A stretch of DNA of 64,000 nt from Stutzerimonas sp. S1 (lineage in GTDB: Bacteria; Pseudomonadota; Gammaproteobacteria; Pseudomonadales; Pseudomonadaceae): positions 62,001 through 126,000 of the forward strand of contig NZ_JAOEIY010000003.1 of NCBI RefSeq assembly GCF_025966695.1, read 5' to 3'. The translations under genes and the position numbers were made by a program. The notes under the pieces were generated by a model that did not search any database, was not told the origin of the DNA, and saw only the letters and a program-made list of their open reading frames with translations. Shown one piece after another: positions 38,898 through 48,145 of this stretch. Each line of letters opens with the position of its first letter. The stretch's first letter is position 1.

Positions 38898-40195
38898 TCA
38901 ATTCCCTTCGAGGTTTTCTCGTCCTTCTCTGCTGCCTGCTGGGAACCGCAGTGGCGCAGGAGAAGAACATCGTCGTCACCAGTGGCGCCGATCGTGCCAT
39001 CCCGGTAGCGGTAGTTCCGTTCGGTTGGCAGGGCGGCACTGTGCTGCCTGAGGATATGGCCGAAATAATCGGCAACGATCTGCGAAATTCCGGTATTTTC
39101 CAGCCGATTCCGCGCCAGAACATGATCAGCCTACCCACCCGTGCTAGCGAGATCATCTACCGCGACTGGAAAGCGCTTGGGGCTCAGTATGTTGTGGTCG
39201 GCAACATTCAGCCGTCAGGTGGGCGACTGCAAGTGCAGTTCGGTGTATTCAACGTGACGACTGAACAGCAGGTGATGACCGGCAGCGTCGGTGGATCTCC
39301 CGATCAGCTGCGCGACATGGCGCACTATGTGTCGGACCAGGCGTTCGAAAAGCTGACGGGCATCAAGGGGGCGTTTTCCACGCGCATGCTCTACGTGACG
39401 GCGGAACGCCTCGGTGGTGCTAATGCGCGGTATACGCTGCAGCGTTCCGACTATGACGGCGCTCGTGCTGTGACGCTGCTGCAGTCGCGTGAGCCCATCC
39501 TGTCGCCGCGCTACTCTCCTGATGGCCGACGCATTGCCTACGTTTCGTTCGAACAGAAGCGTCCGCGCATCTTCATTCAGCACATTGACACCGGTCGCCG
39601 CGAGCAGATCACCAGCTTTGAAGGGTTGAACGGTGCGCCGGCGTTCTCTCCGGACGGCAATCGGCTGGCATTCGTGCTGTCGAAAGACGGTAATCCGGAA
39701 ATCTATGTCATGAATCTCGGTTCTCGCCAGTTGCAGCGGCTGACCAACCATTATTCGATCGATACCGAGCCGTTCTGGGGCGCAGATGGCCAGACTATCT
39801 ATTTCACTTCCGATCGGGCCGGCAAGCCGCAGATCTACAAGCAGCGCTTGGGTGGCGGTGCCGCTGAGCGGGTGACGTTTGTCGGTAACTACAACGCCAA
39901 CCCGAAATTATCGGCTGATGAAAAGACGCTGGTGATGATTCATCGTCAGGATGGCTATACCAACTTTAAAGTCGCTGCGCAGGATCTGCAGCGTGGCAAT
40001 CTGCGGGTGCTTTCGGACACCAGTCTGGATGAGTCTCCCACTGTTGCGCCTAATGGCACCATGCTAATCTACGCCACCCGCCAGCAGGGCCGGGGAGTCT
40101 TGATGCTCGTGTCCATCAATGGACGAGTAAGGCTCCCGCTTCCTACTGCTCAAGGCGAAGTCCGTGAGCCATCCTGGTCCCCTTACCTGAACTGA
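38894..40195 (+). CDS. tolB: TolB, periplasmic beta-propeller of Tol-Pal
   Basis: TolB (433 residues) binds Pal and TolA in the periplasm. A signal peptide (about 1-21, [16 protein letters not shown]) precedes the TolB_N domain and a C-terminal six-bladed propeller with repeated SPDGxxIAYVS-like units (for example [17 protein letters not shown] and [15 protein letters not shown]). It starts with GTG overlapping the tolA stop. Confidence 0.96.
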   Translation: MINSLRGFLVLLCCLLGTAVAQEKNIVVTSGADRAIPVAVVPFGWQGGTVLPEDMAEIIGNDLRNSGIFQPIPRQNMISLPTRASEIIYRDWKALGAQYVVVGNIQPSGGRLQVQFGVFNVTTEQQVMTGSVGGSPDQLRDMAHYVSDQAFEKLTGIKGAFSTRMLYVTAERLGGANARYTLQRSDYDGARAVTLLQSREPILSPRYSPDGRRIAYVSFEQKRPRIFIQHIDTGRREQITSFEGLNGAPAFSPDGNRLAFVLSKDGNPEIYVMNLGSRQLQRLTNHYSIDTEPFWGADGQTIYFTSDRAGKPQIYKQRLGGGAAERVTFVGNYNANPKLSADEKTLVMIHRQDGYTNFKVAAQDLQRGNLRVLSDTSLDESPTVAPNGTMLIYATRQQGRGVLMLVSINGRVRLPLPTAQGEVREPSWSPYLN

Positions 40196-40251
40196 TGCGG
40201 TACCAAACCTTTTTAACCAAAACACCAAAACCACACCTGGGGTTGTTACAG

Positions 40252-40755
40252 ATGGAAATGCTGAAATTCGGTAAGTTCACCGCGCTGGCTCTGGCCATGG
40301 CTGTTGCTGTTGGCTGCTCCTCCAAAGGCGGCGATGACGCCGGCGAAGGTTCGGGCGCTATCGATCCTAACGCTGGCTACGGCGCAGACACCGGTGCCGT
40401 CGACGGCAGCATGAGCGAAGAAGCCGCTCTGCGTGCTATCACCACCTTCTACTTCGAGTACGACAGCTCCGACCTCAAGCCGGAAGCCATGCGTGCTCTC
40501 GACGTACACGCCAAGGATCTGAAGGGCAACGGCGCTCGTGTCGTTCTGGAAGGTCACACTGACGAGCGCGGCACCCGCGAGTACAACATGGCTCTGGGCG
40601 AGCGTCGTTCCAAGGCGGTTCAGCGTTACCTCGTACTGCAGGGCGTTTCCCCGGCTCAGCTGGAACTGGTTTCCTACGGCGAAGAGCGTCCGGTCGCCAT
40701 GGGCAACGACGAGCAGTCCTGGGCTCAGAACCGTCGCGTCGAACTGCGTAAGTAA
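40252..40755 (+). CDS. pal: Peptidoglycan-associated lipoprotein Pal (OprL)
   Basis: Pal (167 residues) is an outer-membrane lipoprotein (lipobox AVAVGC, Cys22) with a C-terminal OmpA-like peptidoglycan-binding domain ([20 protein letters not shown] and the [19 protein letters not shown] motif). The start MEMLKFGKF at 40252 gives the length usual in Pseudomonas and has GGGG upstream; the longer frame from 40195 is not expected. Codon choice looks strongly biased, as for highly expressed genes. Confidence 0.97.
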   Translation: MEMLKFGKFTALALAMAVAVGCSSKGGDDAGEGSGAIDPNAGYGADTGAVDGSMSEEAALRAITTFYFEYDSSDLKPEAMRALDVHAKDLKGNGARVVLEGHTDERGTREYNMALGERRSKAVQRYLVLQGVSPAQLELVSYGEERPVAMGNDEQSWAQNRRVELRK

Positions 40756-40761
40756 TTCGTC

Positions 40762-41580
40762 ATGCGTAATTACCGCCACGCTCTGAGTTTTGCAGTATTC
40801 GGGCTTCCGTTTTTCGCGGTTGCTCAGGTGCCGGTTGTGGAAGGTGACTCGGGGGCCGGTTACGGTAACTCGGGATACTCCGTAGCGGCGCCGGAGAGTG
40901 GTGGTGCCTATGTCGGGGGGGGAGCGAGCGCTCCAGCCTCGGCACAGGGCATGCTCTTCCAGCAGCTCCAACAAATGCAGGAAGAAATCGCGCAGCTGCG
41001 TGGCATGCTTGAGGAACAGCAGAATCAGATCCAGCGGCTGCAGCAGGAAGGCCTGGAGCGCTACCAGGATCTAGATCGTCGTTTGTCCGGCGGTGCCGCT
41101 TTCGGCGCTTCGGCTAATCAGAATTCAACAACTGCCGGGGCTGCTAGCACCGGCGGCAACTCCGCTACGCCGGCCGGACAGGCTCAGGCGAGCGACCAGG
41201 CAGGTGATCCTGCGAAGGAAAAGCTGTATTACGACGCTGCCTTCGATCTCATCAAGTCCAAGGATTTCGACAAGGCCAGTCAGGCTTTCGGCGCGTTCCT
41301 GCGTAAGTATCCGAATAGCCAGTATGCCGGCAATGCGCAGTACTGGCTGGGCGAGGTCAATCTCGCCAAGGGCGACTTGCAGGGTGCCGGTCAGGCGTTC
41401 GCCAAGGTCAGTCAGCTTTACCCGCAGCACAACAAGGTGCCGGACTCCCTGTACAAGCTCGCCGATGTCGAGTTGCGGTTGGGTAACCGCGACAAGGCGC
41501 AAGGGATCCTGCGACAGGTTATCGCTCAGTTTCCAAATAGTTCGGCTGCGCAACTGGCGCAACGGCAGCTGAATCGCTGA
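40762..41580 (+). CDS. cpoB: CpoB/YbgF, Tol-Pal associated TPR protein
   Basis: This 272-residue periplasmic protein has a signal peptide (about 1-22), a Gly/Ser-rich linker, a trimerising coiled coil (LFQQLQQMQEEIAQLRGMLE, about 67-115) and C-terminal TPR repeats (KLYYDAAFDLIKSKDFDKAS, YPNSQYAGNAQYWLGEV). It coordinates Tol-Pal with peptidoglycan synthesis. It is the last gene of the operon and is followed by a terminator. Confidence 0.94.
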   Translation: MRNYRHALSFAVFGLPFFAVAQVPVVEGDSGAGYGNSGYSVAAPESGGAYVGGGASAPASAQGMLFQQLQQMQEEIAQLRGMLEEQQNQIQRLQQEGLERYQDLDRRLSGGAAFGASANQNSTTAGAASTGGNSATPAGQAQASDQAGDPAKEKLYYDAAFDLIKSKDFDKASQAFGAFLRKYPNSQYAGNAQYWLGEVNLAKGDLQGAGQAFAKVSQLYPQHNKVPDSLYKLADVELRLGNRDKAQGILRQVIAQFPNSSAAQLAQRQLNR

Positions 41581-41606
41581 GCGTCTGAGCTTCTGTTTCG
41601 TTGATC

Positions 41607-41637
41607 AAAACCCGCCCATGAGGCGGGTTTTTTCGTT
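41607..41637 (+). terminator. Terminator of the tol-pal operon
   Basis: AAAACCCGCC pairs with GGCGGGTTTT over 10 bp around the loop CATGA and runs into further Ts. It lies 27 bp after cpoB. Confidence 0.9.
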
Positions 41638-41703
41638 AGAATCGCGGCCCCTTTCCCGCAACGGAGGCGGATGGCCTGTTTAGCCGTCACGCCCGTGGCT
41701 GAT

Positions 41704-42351
41704 ATGCACCAGACCCTGCGAATTTCCGAGATTTTCTACTCGCTGCAGGGGGAGACGCGCACCAGTGGCTTACCCACGGTGTTCGTGCGCCTGACCGGCT
41801 GTCCCCTGCGCTGTCAATACTGCGATACCGCATACGCCTTCAATGGTGGTGAGCTGATGTCGCTCGATGCCATCCTCGAGCGCGTTGCCGCCTATCGTCC
41901 GCGTTACGTTTGCGTGACGGGTGGCGAGCCGCTGGCGCAGCCAAACTGCCTGCCGCTGCTGCAGCGCCTATGTGATGTCGGTTACGAAGTGTCGCTGGAG
42001 ACTAGTGGCGCGCTGGATATCTCGGGTGTGGATGAGCGCGTGAGCCGTGTCGTCGACTTGAAGACCCCTGGTTCTGCGGAGGTTGCTCGCAATCGCTACG
42101 AGAACATCGCGCAGCTGACCCACAACGATCAGGTCAAGTTCGTCATCTGTTCCCGTGACGACTATGACTGGGCTGTCTCCAAGCTGATCGAGTATCGACT
42201 CGATCAGCGTGCTGGCGAAGTGTTGTTCTCTCCCAGTCATGGCCAAGTCGATCTGCGGGCGTTGGCGGACTGGATAGTCAGCGATAACCTGCCGGTTCGC
42301 CTGCAACTGCAGTTGCATAAGATCATCTGGAACGACGCGCCCGGGCATTGA
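41704..42351 (+). CDS. queE: 7-carboxy-7-deazaguanine synthase QueE
   Basis: QueE (215 residues) is a radical SAM enzyme that forms 7-carboxy-7-deazaguanine on the route to preQ0 and queuosine. The cluster ligands are Cys33, Cys37 and Cys40 ([11 protein letters not shown]), and the GGEP motif of radical SAM proteins follows (VTGGEPLAQ). The start [10 protein letters not shown] is chosen by similarity to pseudomonad QueE; ATG at 41671 has GGAGG upstream but only 3 bp away. queC follows. Confidence 0.94.
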   Translation: MHQTLRISEIFYSLQGETRTSGLPTVFVRLTGCPLRCQYCDTAYAFNGGELMSLDAILERVAAYRPRYVCVTGGEPLAQPNCLPLLQRLCDVGYEVSLETSGALDISGVDERVSRVVDLKTPGSAEVARNRYENIAQLTHNDQVKFVICSRDDYDWAVSKLIEYRLDQRAGEVLFSPSHGQVDLRALADWIVSDNLPVRLQLQLHKIIWNDAPGH

Positions 42352-42401
42352 TGCTGCGGTGCGGCCGTGGTCGGTCTACGACAACCGTTGAGGTGTTTTA
42401 C

Positions 42402-43076
42402 ATGAGTCAGAAGAAGGCGGTCATTCTGCTGTCGGGCGGGTTGGATTCCGCGACGGTCGTGGCGATTGCACGGGATCAGGGTTATAGCTGCTTCACGATG
42501 AGTTTCGATTACGGGCAACGTCATCGTGCGGAGCTGCAGGCTGCTGAGCGGGTCGCCAGCCAGCTGGGTGTGGTCGAGCACAAGGTGATCGGCCTGAATC
42601 TGAATGGCATAGGTGGTTCGGCGCTTACTGATTCGAGCATCGATGTGCCTGAGACGCCCGGCGACGGGATCCCGGTTACCTATGTACCGGCGCGCAATAC
42701 CGTATTCCTTTCGCTTGCCCTTGGCTGGGCTGAAGTGCTCGGTGCCCGCGATATCTTCATCGGCGTCAATGCTGTCGACTATTCCGGCTATCCCGACTGT
42801 CGCCCGGAGTTTGTCGAAGCCTTTGAGCGGCTTGCCAATCTTGCGACCAAGGCAGGCGTCGAGGGGCAGGCGTTTCATATCCGGGCGCCTTTACAAAATC
42901 TGAGCAAGGCGCAGATCGTGCGCGAGGGGCTACGCTTGGGTGTGGATTATGCAGTGACTGTTTCGTGCTATCAGGCCGACGACGATGGACGTGCCTGTGG
43001 AAAATGCGACAGCTGCCGTCTGCGCGCTGCCGGATTTGTCGAGGCGGGCGTGGTTGATCCAACACGTTATTGCTGA
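42402..43076 (+). CDS. queC: 7-cyano-7-deazaguanine synthase QueC
   Basis: QueC (224 residues) converts carboxydeazaguanine to preQ0 with ATP and ammonia. The PP-loop ATP motif is [11 protein letters not shown] (from residue 9), and the zinc-binding cysteines are in SCYQ and GKCDSCRLR near the C-terminus. The ATG at 42402 is preceded by GAGGTGTTTTAC. It ends 59 bp before tRNA-Lys. Confidence 0.96.
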   Translation: MSQKKAVILLSGGLDSATVVAIARDQGYSCFTMSFDYGQRHRAELQAAERVASQLGVVEHKVIGLNLNGIGGSALTDSSIDVPETPGDGIPVTYVPARNTVFLSLALGWAEVLGARDIFIGVNAVDYSGYPDCRPEFVEAFERLANLATKAGVEGQAFHIRAPLQNLSKAQIVREGLRLGVDYAVTVSCYQADDDGRACGKCDSCRLRAAGFVEAGVVDPTRYC

Positions 43077-43094
43077 AATTTTTCAAAAAAAAGT

Positions 43095-43122
43095 TTGATT
43101 TCATCAATCAAATCAGTATCAT
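43095..43122 (+). promoter_or_regulatory. Promoter of tRNA-Lys
   Basis: TTGATT (43095-43100) and TATCAT (43117-43122) are spaced 16 bp apart and are followed by a GC-rich discriminator (GCGCCCCG), usual for stable RNA promoters. The tRNA begins 12 bp after the -10. Confidence 0.75.
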
Positions 43123-43134
43123 GCGCCCCGCATT

Positions 43135-43210
43135 GGGTCGTTAGCTCAGTTGGTAGAGCAGTTGGCTTTTAACCAATTGGTCGTAGGTTCGAATCCTACA
43201 CGACCCACCA
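43135..43210 (+). tRNA. tRNA-Lys (anticodon TTT)
   Basis: This 76-nt tRNA has acceptor stem GGGTCGT/ACGACCC, D-arm GCTCAGTTGGTAGAGC, anticodon arm TTGGCTTTTAACCAA (anticodon TTT), T-arm GTAGGTTCGAATCCTAC and an encoded CCA. In P. aeruginosa the tRNA-Lys next to queC is an integration site of PAPI-1-type elements; here the flank continues with normal chromosomal genes. Confidence 0.98.
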
Positions 43211-43232
43211 TATTCTCCTTGCGAGAACCGAG

Positions 43233-43265
43233 AACCGGAGACCCACAAGGTCGTCCGGTTTTTTC
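43233..43265 (+). terminator. Terminator after tRNA-Lys
   Basis: AACCGGA (43233-43239) pairs with TCCGGTT (43254-43260) and an inner GACC/GGTC extends the structure; TTTT follows. It lies 23 bp after the tRNA. Confidence 0.8.
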
Positions 43266-43410
43266 ATGTCCGTGGTCTATAAAACGCTTATTCCGGCCAT
43301 CATGACTGGTTATAAGGGGCGATTATCACTACGGCCTTCGTAGTTCGCTCGTGCGTTTTTTTAACTAATAGACTGCGCCCTTCCGATTTTCCCGTTGGTT
43401 CGAGGCTCAA

Positions 43411-44907
43411 ATGTATTCTGATCGCATCCGCCTGTCCTCCCTGCAGAGCAAGGTGATGAGCGCCCAAGAGGCTGCTGTCCTTATTCACGATGGCATGACC
43501 GTTGGCATGAGCGGTTTCACCCGTGCGGGTGAGGCCAAGGCAGTGCCGTTGGCACTGATCGAGCGCGCCAAGAATGAAACGTTGAAAATTAGCCTCGTTA
43601 CCGGTGCGAGCCTGGGTAACGATCTGGATGGCAAGATGGCCACGGCCGGGTTGCTCGCTCGGCGCATGCCTTTTCAGGCCGATCCCGTGCTGCGCAAGGC
43701 AATCAACAACGGTGAAGTGATGTTCATCGACCAGCACCTGTCGCACACCGTCGAGCAGATGCGTAATCATCAGATCAAACGGCCGGAAGTAACCATCATC
43801 GAGGCGCTGAGCATCACCGAAGAGGGACATATCATCCCGACCACTTCGGTCGGCAACTCCGCCAATCTCGTGATGTTCGCCGACAAGGTGATCGTCGAGC
43901 TGAACCTTGCGCACCGGCTGGATCTGGAAGGTCTGCATGACATCTATTTCCCGGAAGAGCGTCCGGCCCGCGGTCCTATCCCGCTGACCAAGGTCGATGA
44001 CCGGATCGGCACGGCAGCCATTCCGGTAGACCCTGCAAAAATCGCTGCTATCGTCATCACCGAGCAGCCGGACTCCTATTCCACTGTGACTCCGCCGGAT
44101 GAAGAGACCCAGGCGATCGCCAATCACCTGGTCGAGTTCTTCAAGCGGGAAGTGGCTGAGGGGCGTATGGCCAAGAACCTCGGCCCGATGCAGGTTGGTA
44201 TCGGTAACATCGCCAACGCGGTGATGTGCGGTCTGATCGACTCACCGTTCGAAGACCTGGTGATGTACTCGGAAGTGCTGCAGGACTGCACCTTCGAGCT
44301 GATCGACGCCGGCAAGATGAAGTTCGCATCCGGTTGCTCCATTACCTTGTCCGAACGTTGCAACGACCGCGTATTCGGCAATCTGGAGAAGTACAAGGAC
44401 AAGCTGGTGCTGCGTCCGCAGGAAATCTCCAATCATCCGGAACTGGTGCGCCGCCTCGGCATCATTGGCATCAACACGGCGCTGGAATTCGACATCTACG
44501 GTAACGTTAACTCCACTCACGTGGGGGGCACCAAGATGATGAACGGCATCGGTGGTTCCGGCGACTTCGCGCGCAATGCGCATCTGGCCATCTTCGTTAC
44601 CAAGTCGATCGCCAAGGGTGGCAACATCTCCAGCGTTGTGCCGATGGTTGCGCATGTGGATCACACTGAGCATGACGTCGAGATTCTGGTGACTGAGCAG
44701 GGCTTGGCGGATCTGCGTGGTCTGGCGCCGCGCGAGCGTGCTCGGGTGATCATCGACAATTGCGTGCATCCCTCGTACCGCGATGCGCTGAACCAGTATT
44801 TCGAAGCAGCCTGCGACAAGGGCGGTCAGACGCCGCACCTGCTGCGAGAAGCGATGAACTGGCACATCAACCTCGAAGAACGTGGTCACATGCTCAAGGG
44901 TGAGTGA
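43411..44907 (+). CDS. Acetyl-CoA hydrolase/succinyl-CoA:acetate CoA-transferase family
   Basis: This 498-residue enzyme matches the Ach1/AarC family, which moves CoA between acetate, succinate or propionate and their thioesters. The catalytic glutamate is Glu288 in MYSEVLQD, with GVGIGN-like (MQVGIGNIANAV) and FDIYGNVNSTHVGG glycine loops characteristic of the type. ATG at 43411 has GAGG 7 bp upstream. It stands alone between tRNA-Lys and nadA with its own terminator. Hydrolase and transferase activities cannot be told apart with certainty; transferase is the usual one in this group. Confidence 0.9.
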   Translation: MYSDRIRLSSLQSKVMSAQEAAVLIHDGMTVGMSGFTRAGEAKAVPLALIERAKNETLKISLVTGASLGNDLDGKMATAGLLARRMPFQADPVLRKAINNGEVMFIDQHLSHTVEQMRNHQIKRPEVTIIEALSITEEGHIIPTTSVGNSANLVMFADKVIVELNLAHRLDLEGLHDIYFPEERPARGPIPLTKVDDRIGTAAIPVDPAKIAAIVITEQPDSYSTVTPPDEETQAIANHLVEFFKREVAEGRMAKNLGPMQVGIGNIANAVMCGLIDSPFEDLVMYSEVLQDCTFELIDAGKMKFASGCSITLSERCNDRVFGNLEKYKDKLVLRPQEISNHPELVRRLGIIGINTALEFDIYGNVNSTHVGGTKMMNGIGGSGDFARNAHLAIFVTKSIAKGGNISSVVPMVAHVDHTEHDVEILVTEQGLADLRGLAPRERARVIIDNCVHPSYRDALNQYFEAACDKGGQTPHLLREAMNWHINLEERGHMLKGE

Positions 44908-44915
44908 TCGAAGCG

Positions 44916-44947
44916 AACCGCCGGCCTAGAGCCGGCGGTTTTCGTTT
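44916..44947 (+). terminator. Terminator after the CoA-transferase
   Basis: AACCGCCGGC pairs with GCCGGCGGTT over 10 bp around CTAGA and is followed by TTCGTTT. It lies 8 bp after the stop. Confidence 0.88.
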
Positions 44948-45091
44948 CAGGTGCCGGATATCCGCCGAACCCTTTTAAGTGCCTCGCTTTCCCTTCATCC
45001 GGCGCTTCGGCTAGTATTCATCCCCCTTCGAAACGGTGGGGATTCTGCGGCCGAGATGCCCGCGACTGCCGCCTTTCGCTATGTCCGAACC

Positions 45092-45109
45092 CACCCGGAG
45101 CTCCGGGTG
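45092..45109. other. Perfect 18-bp palindrome upstream of nadA
   Basis: CACCCGGAGCTCCGGGTG is a perfect palindrome without spacer, 45 bp before the nadA start. It could be an operator or an RNA structure in the leader; no regulator is identified. Confidence 0.5.
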
Positions 45110-45153
45110 TACTCGACGATCCATGCAATAACGTGCTTGCAGGACCCGCGAAC

Positions 45154-46212
45154 ATGACGCAAATACCCGAACGCATTCTTGTCCAGGCTCACCTGGCGGC
45201 CAAGCAACCGAAGCCGCTTACACCTGAGCAGGAAGCCCGGCTGCGCAGTGAGATTGCTGCCGAGTTGAAGAAGCAGAACGCGGTGCTGGTTGCGCACTAT
45301 TACACTGACCCGGTGATCCAGGCGCTCGCCGAGGAAACTGGCGGCTGTGTTTCCGACTCGCTGGAGATGGCACGTTTCGGGAATGAGCATCCTGCGCAGA
45401 CGGTGGTGGTCGCAGGTGTGAAATTCATGGGCGAAACGGCCAAGATTCTCAATCCGGAAAAGCGGGTGCTGATGCCGACGTTGGAGGCTACATGCTCGCT
45501 CGATCTGGGCTGCCCTGTTGATGAGTTCGCGGCTTTTTGCGATCAGCATCCCGAGCGCACTGTGGTGGTTTATGCCAACACATCGGCTGCAGTCAAAGCC
45601 CGTGCCGACTGGGTGGTTACTTCCAGTTGTGCGTTGGAGATCGTCGAAAGCCTGATGGACAACGGTGAGACGATCATCTGGGCGCCCGACAAGCATCTGG
45701 GGAGCTATGTGCAGCGCGAGACCGGCGCGGACATGCTGCTGTGGGACGGTGCCTGCATCGTTCACGAAGAGTTCAAGGCCCGCCAGCTGGCGGATATGAA
45801 GGCGCTATATCCGGACGCCGCGATTCTCGTGCATCCGGAGTCGCCGGAAGCGGTCATCGAGCTGGCTGATGCGGTAGGTTCGACCAGTCAACTGATCAAG
45901 GCGGCGCAAACACTGCCGAATTCGACATTCATCGTCGCGACCGACCGTGGCATCTTCTACAAGATGCAGCAGTTGTGCCCCGAGAAAACCTTCATCGAAG
46001 CGCCGACGGCCGGTCAGGGCGCCACCTGCCGGAGTTGCGCCCATTGTCCCTGGATGGCAATGAACACCCTCGAGCGCACCCTCGAATGCCTGCGTCTGGG
46101 TAGCAATGAGATCTTTGTCGACCCGGCATTGGTACCGCGTGCGGTAAAGCCGCTCAAGCGCATGCTCGATTTCACTCATGCGGCGCGACTCCGTCAGGCA
46201 GGTAACGCCTGA
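45154..46212 (+). CDS. nadA: Quinolinate synthase NadA
   Basis: NadA (352 residues) condenses iminoaspartate with dihydroxyacetone phosphate to quinolinate in NAD synthesis. It needs a 4Fe-4S cluster; cysteines are visible in [20 protein letters not shown] and [15 protein letters not shown]. The N-terminal motif [13 protein letters not shown] and [12 protein letters not shown] are typical. The start [10 protein letters not shown] at 45154 gives the pseudomonad length. Confidence 0.96.
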   Translation: MTQIPERILVQAHLAAKQPKPLTPEQEARLRSEIAAELKKQNAVLVAHYYTDPVIQALAEETGGCVSDSLEMARFGNEHPAQTVVVAGVKFMGETAKILNPEKRVLMPTLEATCSLDLGCPVDEFAAFCDQHPERTVVVYANTSAAVKARADWVVTSSCALEIVESLMDNGETIIWAPDKHLGSYVQRETGADMLLWDGACIVHEEFKARQLADMKALYPDAAILVHPESPEAVIELADAVGSTSQLIKAAQTLPNSTFIVATDRGIFYKMQQLCPEKTFIEAPTAGQGATCRSCAHCPWMAMNTLERTLECLRLGSNEIFVDPALVPRAVKPLKRMLDFTHAARLRQAGNA

Positions 46213-46333
46213 TTGATCTTGGCGGGCTGGCGCGAGTTCGTTGTTGTGTGAGCTTCAGTGTCGATGGCTCGCCGGAGCGTGACGTCGGGCCATCCTGGCT
46301 CGCCTGGATGGCTAAGCCGGCAGGGGAGTGTGG

Positions 46334-47764
46334 TCAGCGCAGCATGTCATCGACCATGCGTTTTTCCGCGATCAACTTCTGCTGGCGCGCATCGATGCGT
46401 GACGCGAGCTGAAAGTTGCCGGCTCGGCGCTTGGCGAAATCCAGCTGCTCGATGGCCTGGTCGTAGTCGCCGACCAGTGAGAAGTATTCCGCACGCGCTT
46501 CGTGCAGTCCGACGATGTTCCCCGTGAGTCCGCGTATTTCCGCTACCTGATACCAGATGTCGGGATCTCTGCTGCGTTGCGAGACCAGTTGTTCGAGTTC
46601 CTTTTCGGCCCGGGCTCTCTCCCCTTGCTTTATTAGTAGGTCGATATGGCTCTGCCGCAGTGGGTAGCTGCCAGGGTACAGACGCAGCATGCGCTGCAGA
46701 TACTTCTCGGCCTGTGCCAGGTGGTTGGAGGTGATCTCCAGCTCAATCTGCGCGAGGTTGTAGATCAGGTCGTCCGGTGCCTTGTTCAGCAGTGGTTCGA
46801 GGTTGGTTCTGGCCTCGTCCAGCTGACCGCCCTTGATCTGCGCCAGGGCCAGCCCATAGCGTGCAGCGTCGAGCCCGGCATTTTCGTTGAGCAGCGCGCG
46901 GAAGCGTTTGGCGCCGAGCCCTGGGGTGGTCTCGAACTTGAGTTGCGTGCGGGCACGCATGAGCTGGTAGCGCAAGCTGTCTTCCGTGCCGCCAGTGGCA
47001 TATTGTTCGGCGCGGTTGGTGGTGTCGGCGATACGCGATTCGGTGACCGGGTGCGTCAGCAGGAACTCCGGGGGTTTCTGGTCGTAACGGTACTGGCGCA
47101 TCAGGCGGGCGAACATCTGCGGCATGGCCCGCGGGTCGTAGCCGGCCTTCTCCAGATTGAGGATGCCGATACGGTCCGCTTCCTGTTCGTTTTGCCGTGA
47201 GAAGCGTCGCTGGGCTTGAATCGCTGCCGCCTGAGTTGAGACGATCGCAGCGATACCGGCATCGCCTGCGCCGGCTGCGGCCGCCACTACGCCAGCGAGC
47301 ATCGCGGCCATCATCGGTACCTGCATGCGCTGTTGCGCTTCCAGTCCTCGGGCGAAGTGGCGTTGTGACAAGTGCGCCAGTTCATGGGTCATGACCGAGG
47401 CGTACTCAGCTTCGGTTTGCGCGTGGATGAACAGGCCGCCGTTGACCCCGATAATGCCGCCCGGAGCTGCGAAGGCATTGAGGTGCGGGCTGTCGAGCAG
47501 GACGAACTCGAGGCGGCGATCCTGCAGCTGGCTGGTTTCCGCCAGACGATAAACGCTGCTCTCGACGTAGTCCTTGAGCAGCGGGTCGGACAGCTGACTG
47601 ACCTGGCCGCGCAACAGGCTCAGCCAGGCGCGCCCCAGTTGGTATTCCTGCTCGGGTGAAACGATGCCCGAACTGGCGTCGCCCAATGAGGGCAGGTCGC
47701 TGGCGAGCGCGGGAGGGGCTAGCAGGCAGGCGAGCGTCAACAGGGTCGGGCGCAGCAGGTTCAT
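46334..47764 (-). CDS. M48-family periplasmic metalloprotease (BepA/YfgC-like)
   Basis: This 476-residue exported protein (signal peptide about 1-21) has a zinc metallopeptidase domain with HELAH (His127, Glu128, His131) and the third ligand in QNEQEADRIG, then a C-terminal TPR domain (about 300-460). BepA-type proteases help assemble or degrade outer-membrane proteins such as LptD. It is convergent with nadA and divergent from the TusA-like gene, as in P. aeruginosa. Confidence 0.92.
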   Translation of the reverse strand: MNLLRPTLLTLACLLAPPALASDLPSLGDASSGIVSPEQEYQLGRAWLSLLRGQVSQLSDPLLKDYVESSVYRLAETSQLQDRRLEFVLLDSPHLNAFAAPGGIIGVNGGLFIHAQTEAEYASVMTHELAHLSQRHFARGLEAQQRMQVPMMAAMLAGVVAAAAGAGDAGIAAIVSTQAAAIQAQRRFSRQNEQEADRIGILNLEKAGYDPRAMPQMFARLMRQYRYDQKPPEFLLTHPVTESRIADTTNRAEQYATGGTEDSLRYQLMRARTQLKFETTPGLGAKRFRALLNENAGLDAARYGLALAQIKGGQLDEARTNLEPLLNKAPDDLIYNLAQIELEITSNHLAQAEKYLQRMLRLYPGSYPLRQSHIDLLIKQGERARAEKELEQLVSQRSRDPDIWYQVAEIRGLTGNIVGLHEARAEYFSLVGDYDQAIEQLDFAKRRAGNFQLASRIDARQQKLIAEKRMVDDMLR

Positions 47765-47872
47765 CCAGGCGGGCTCATCAATTGAAGAGCGCTACTGTAG
47801 CCTTGTGTTCGGGCCGCTGGCCAGAGGGTGTGGCCGCTGGGTATCCTGCCCCCCTTTTTGCGGAGACATGAC

Positions 47873-48124
47873 ATGACCGAATCGGGAGATGCCACCTGCG
47901 CCTTCGATGCCGAAGTGGATGCTGTCGGGCTTGATTGTCCGATGCCGTTGCTCAAAGCCAAGTTGGAGCTCAATTGTCTGCCCAGCGGTGCGGTGCTCAA
48001 GGTGACAGCCAGCGATCCGGGCTCCCAGCGTGATTTCCGCAGTTTCGCCAAACTGGCTGGTCACATTCTGCTGCGCGAGGATGCTGCCGACGGTCTCTAC
48101 CGTTACTGGTTGAAGAAGGCCTGA
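47873..48124 (+). CDS. TusA-family sulfur carrier protein
   Basis: This 83-residue protein has the TusA fold with the CPxP motif GLDCPMPLLKAK (persulfide-forming Cys22). Its position between the M48 protease and the PerM protein is that of PA1006, which I recall being linked to molybdenum-cofactor homeostasis and nitrate use. Xanthine dehydrogenase in this window is also a molybdoenzyme, but a link is only inferred. The ATG is preceded by GCGGAGACATGAC. Confidence 0.9.
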   Translation: MTESGDATCAFDAEVDAVGLDCPMPLLKAKLELNCLPSGAVLKVTASDPGSQRDFRSFAKLAGHILLREDAADGLYRYWLKKA

Positions 48125-48145
48125 CGGCGGCCGCGAGGGAACCTC

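Noticed and set aside
43081..43134. TGATT-TCATC-AATCA inverted repeat before tRNA-Lys as an attachment site
   Set aside because: It overlaps the tRNA promoter spacer, and no matching repeat or integrase is present.
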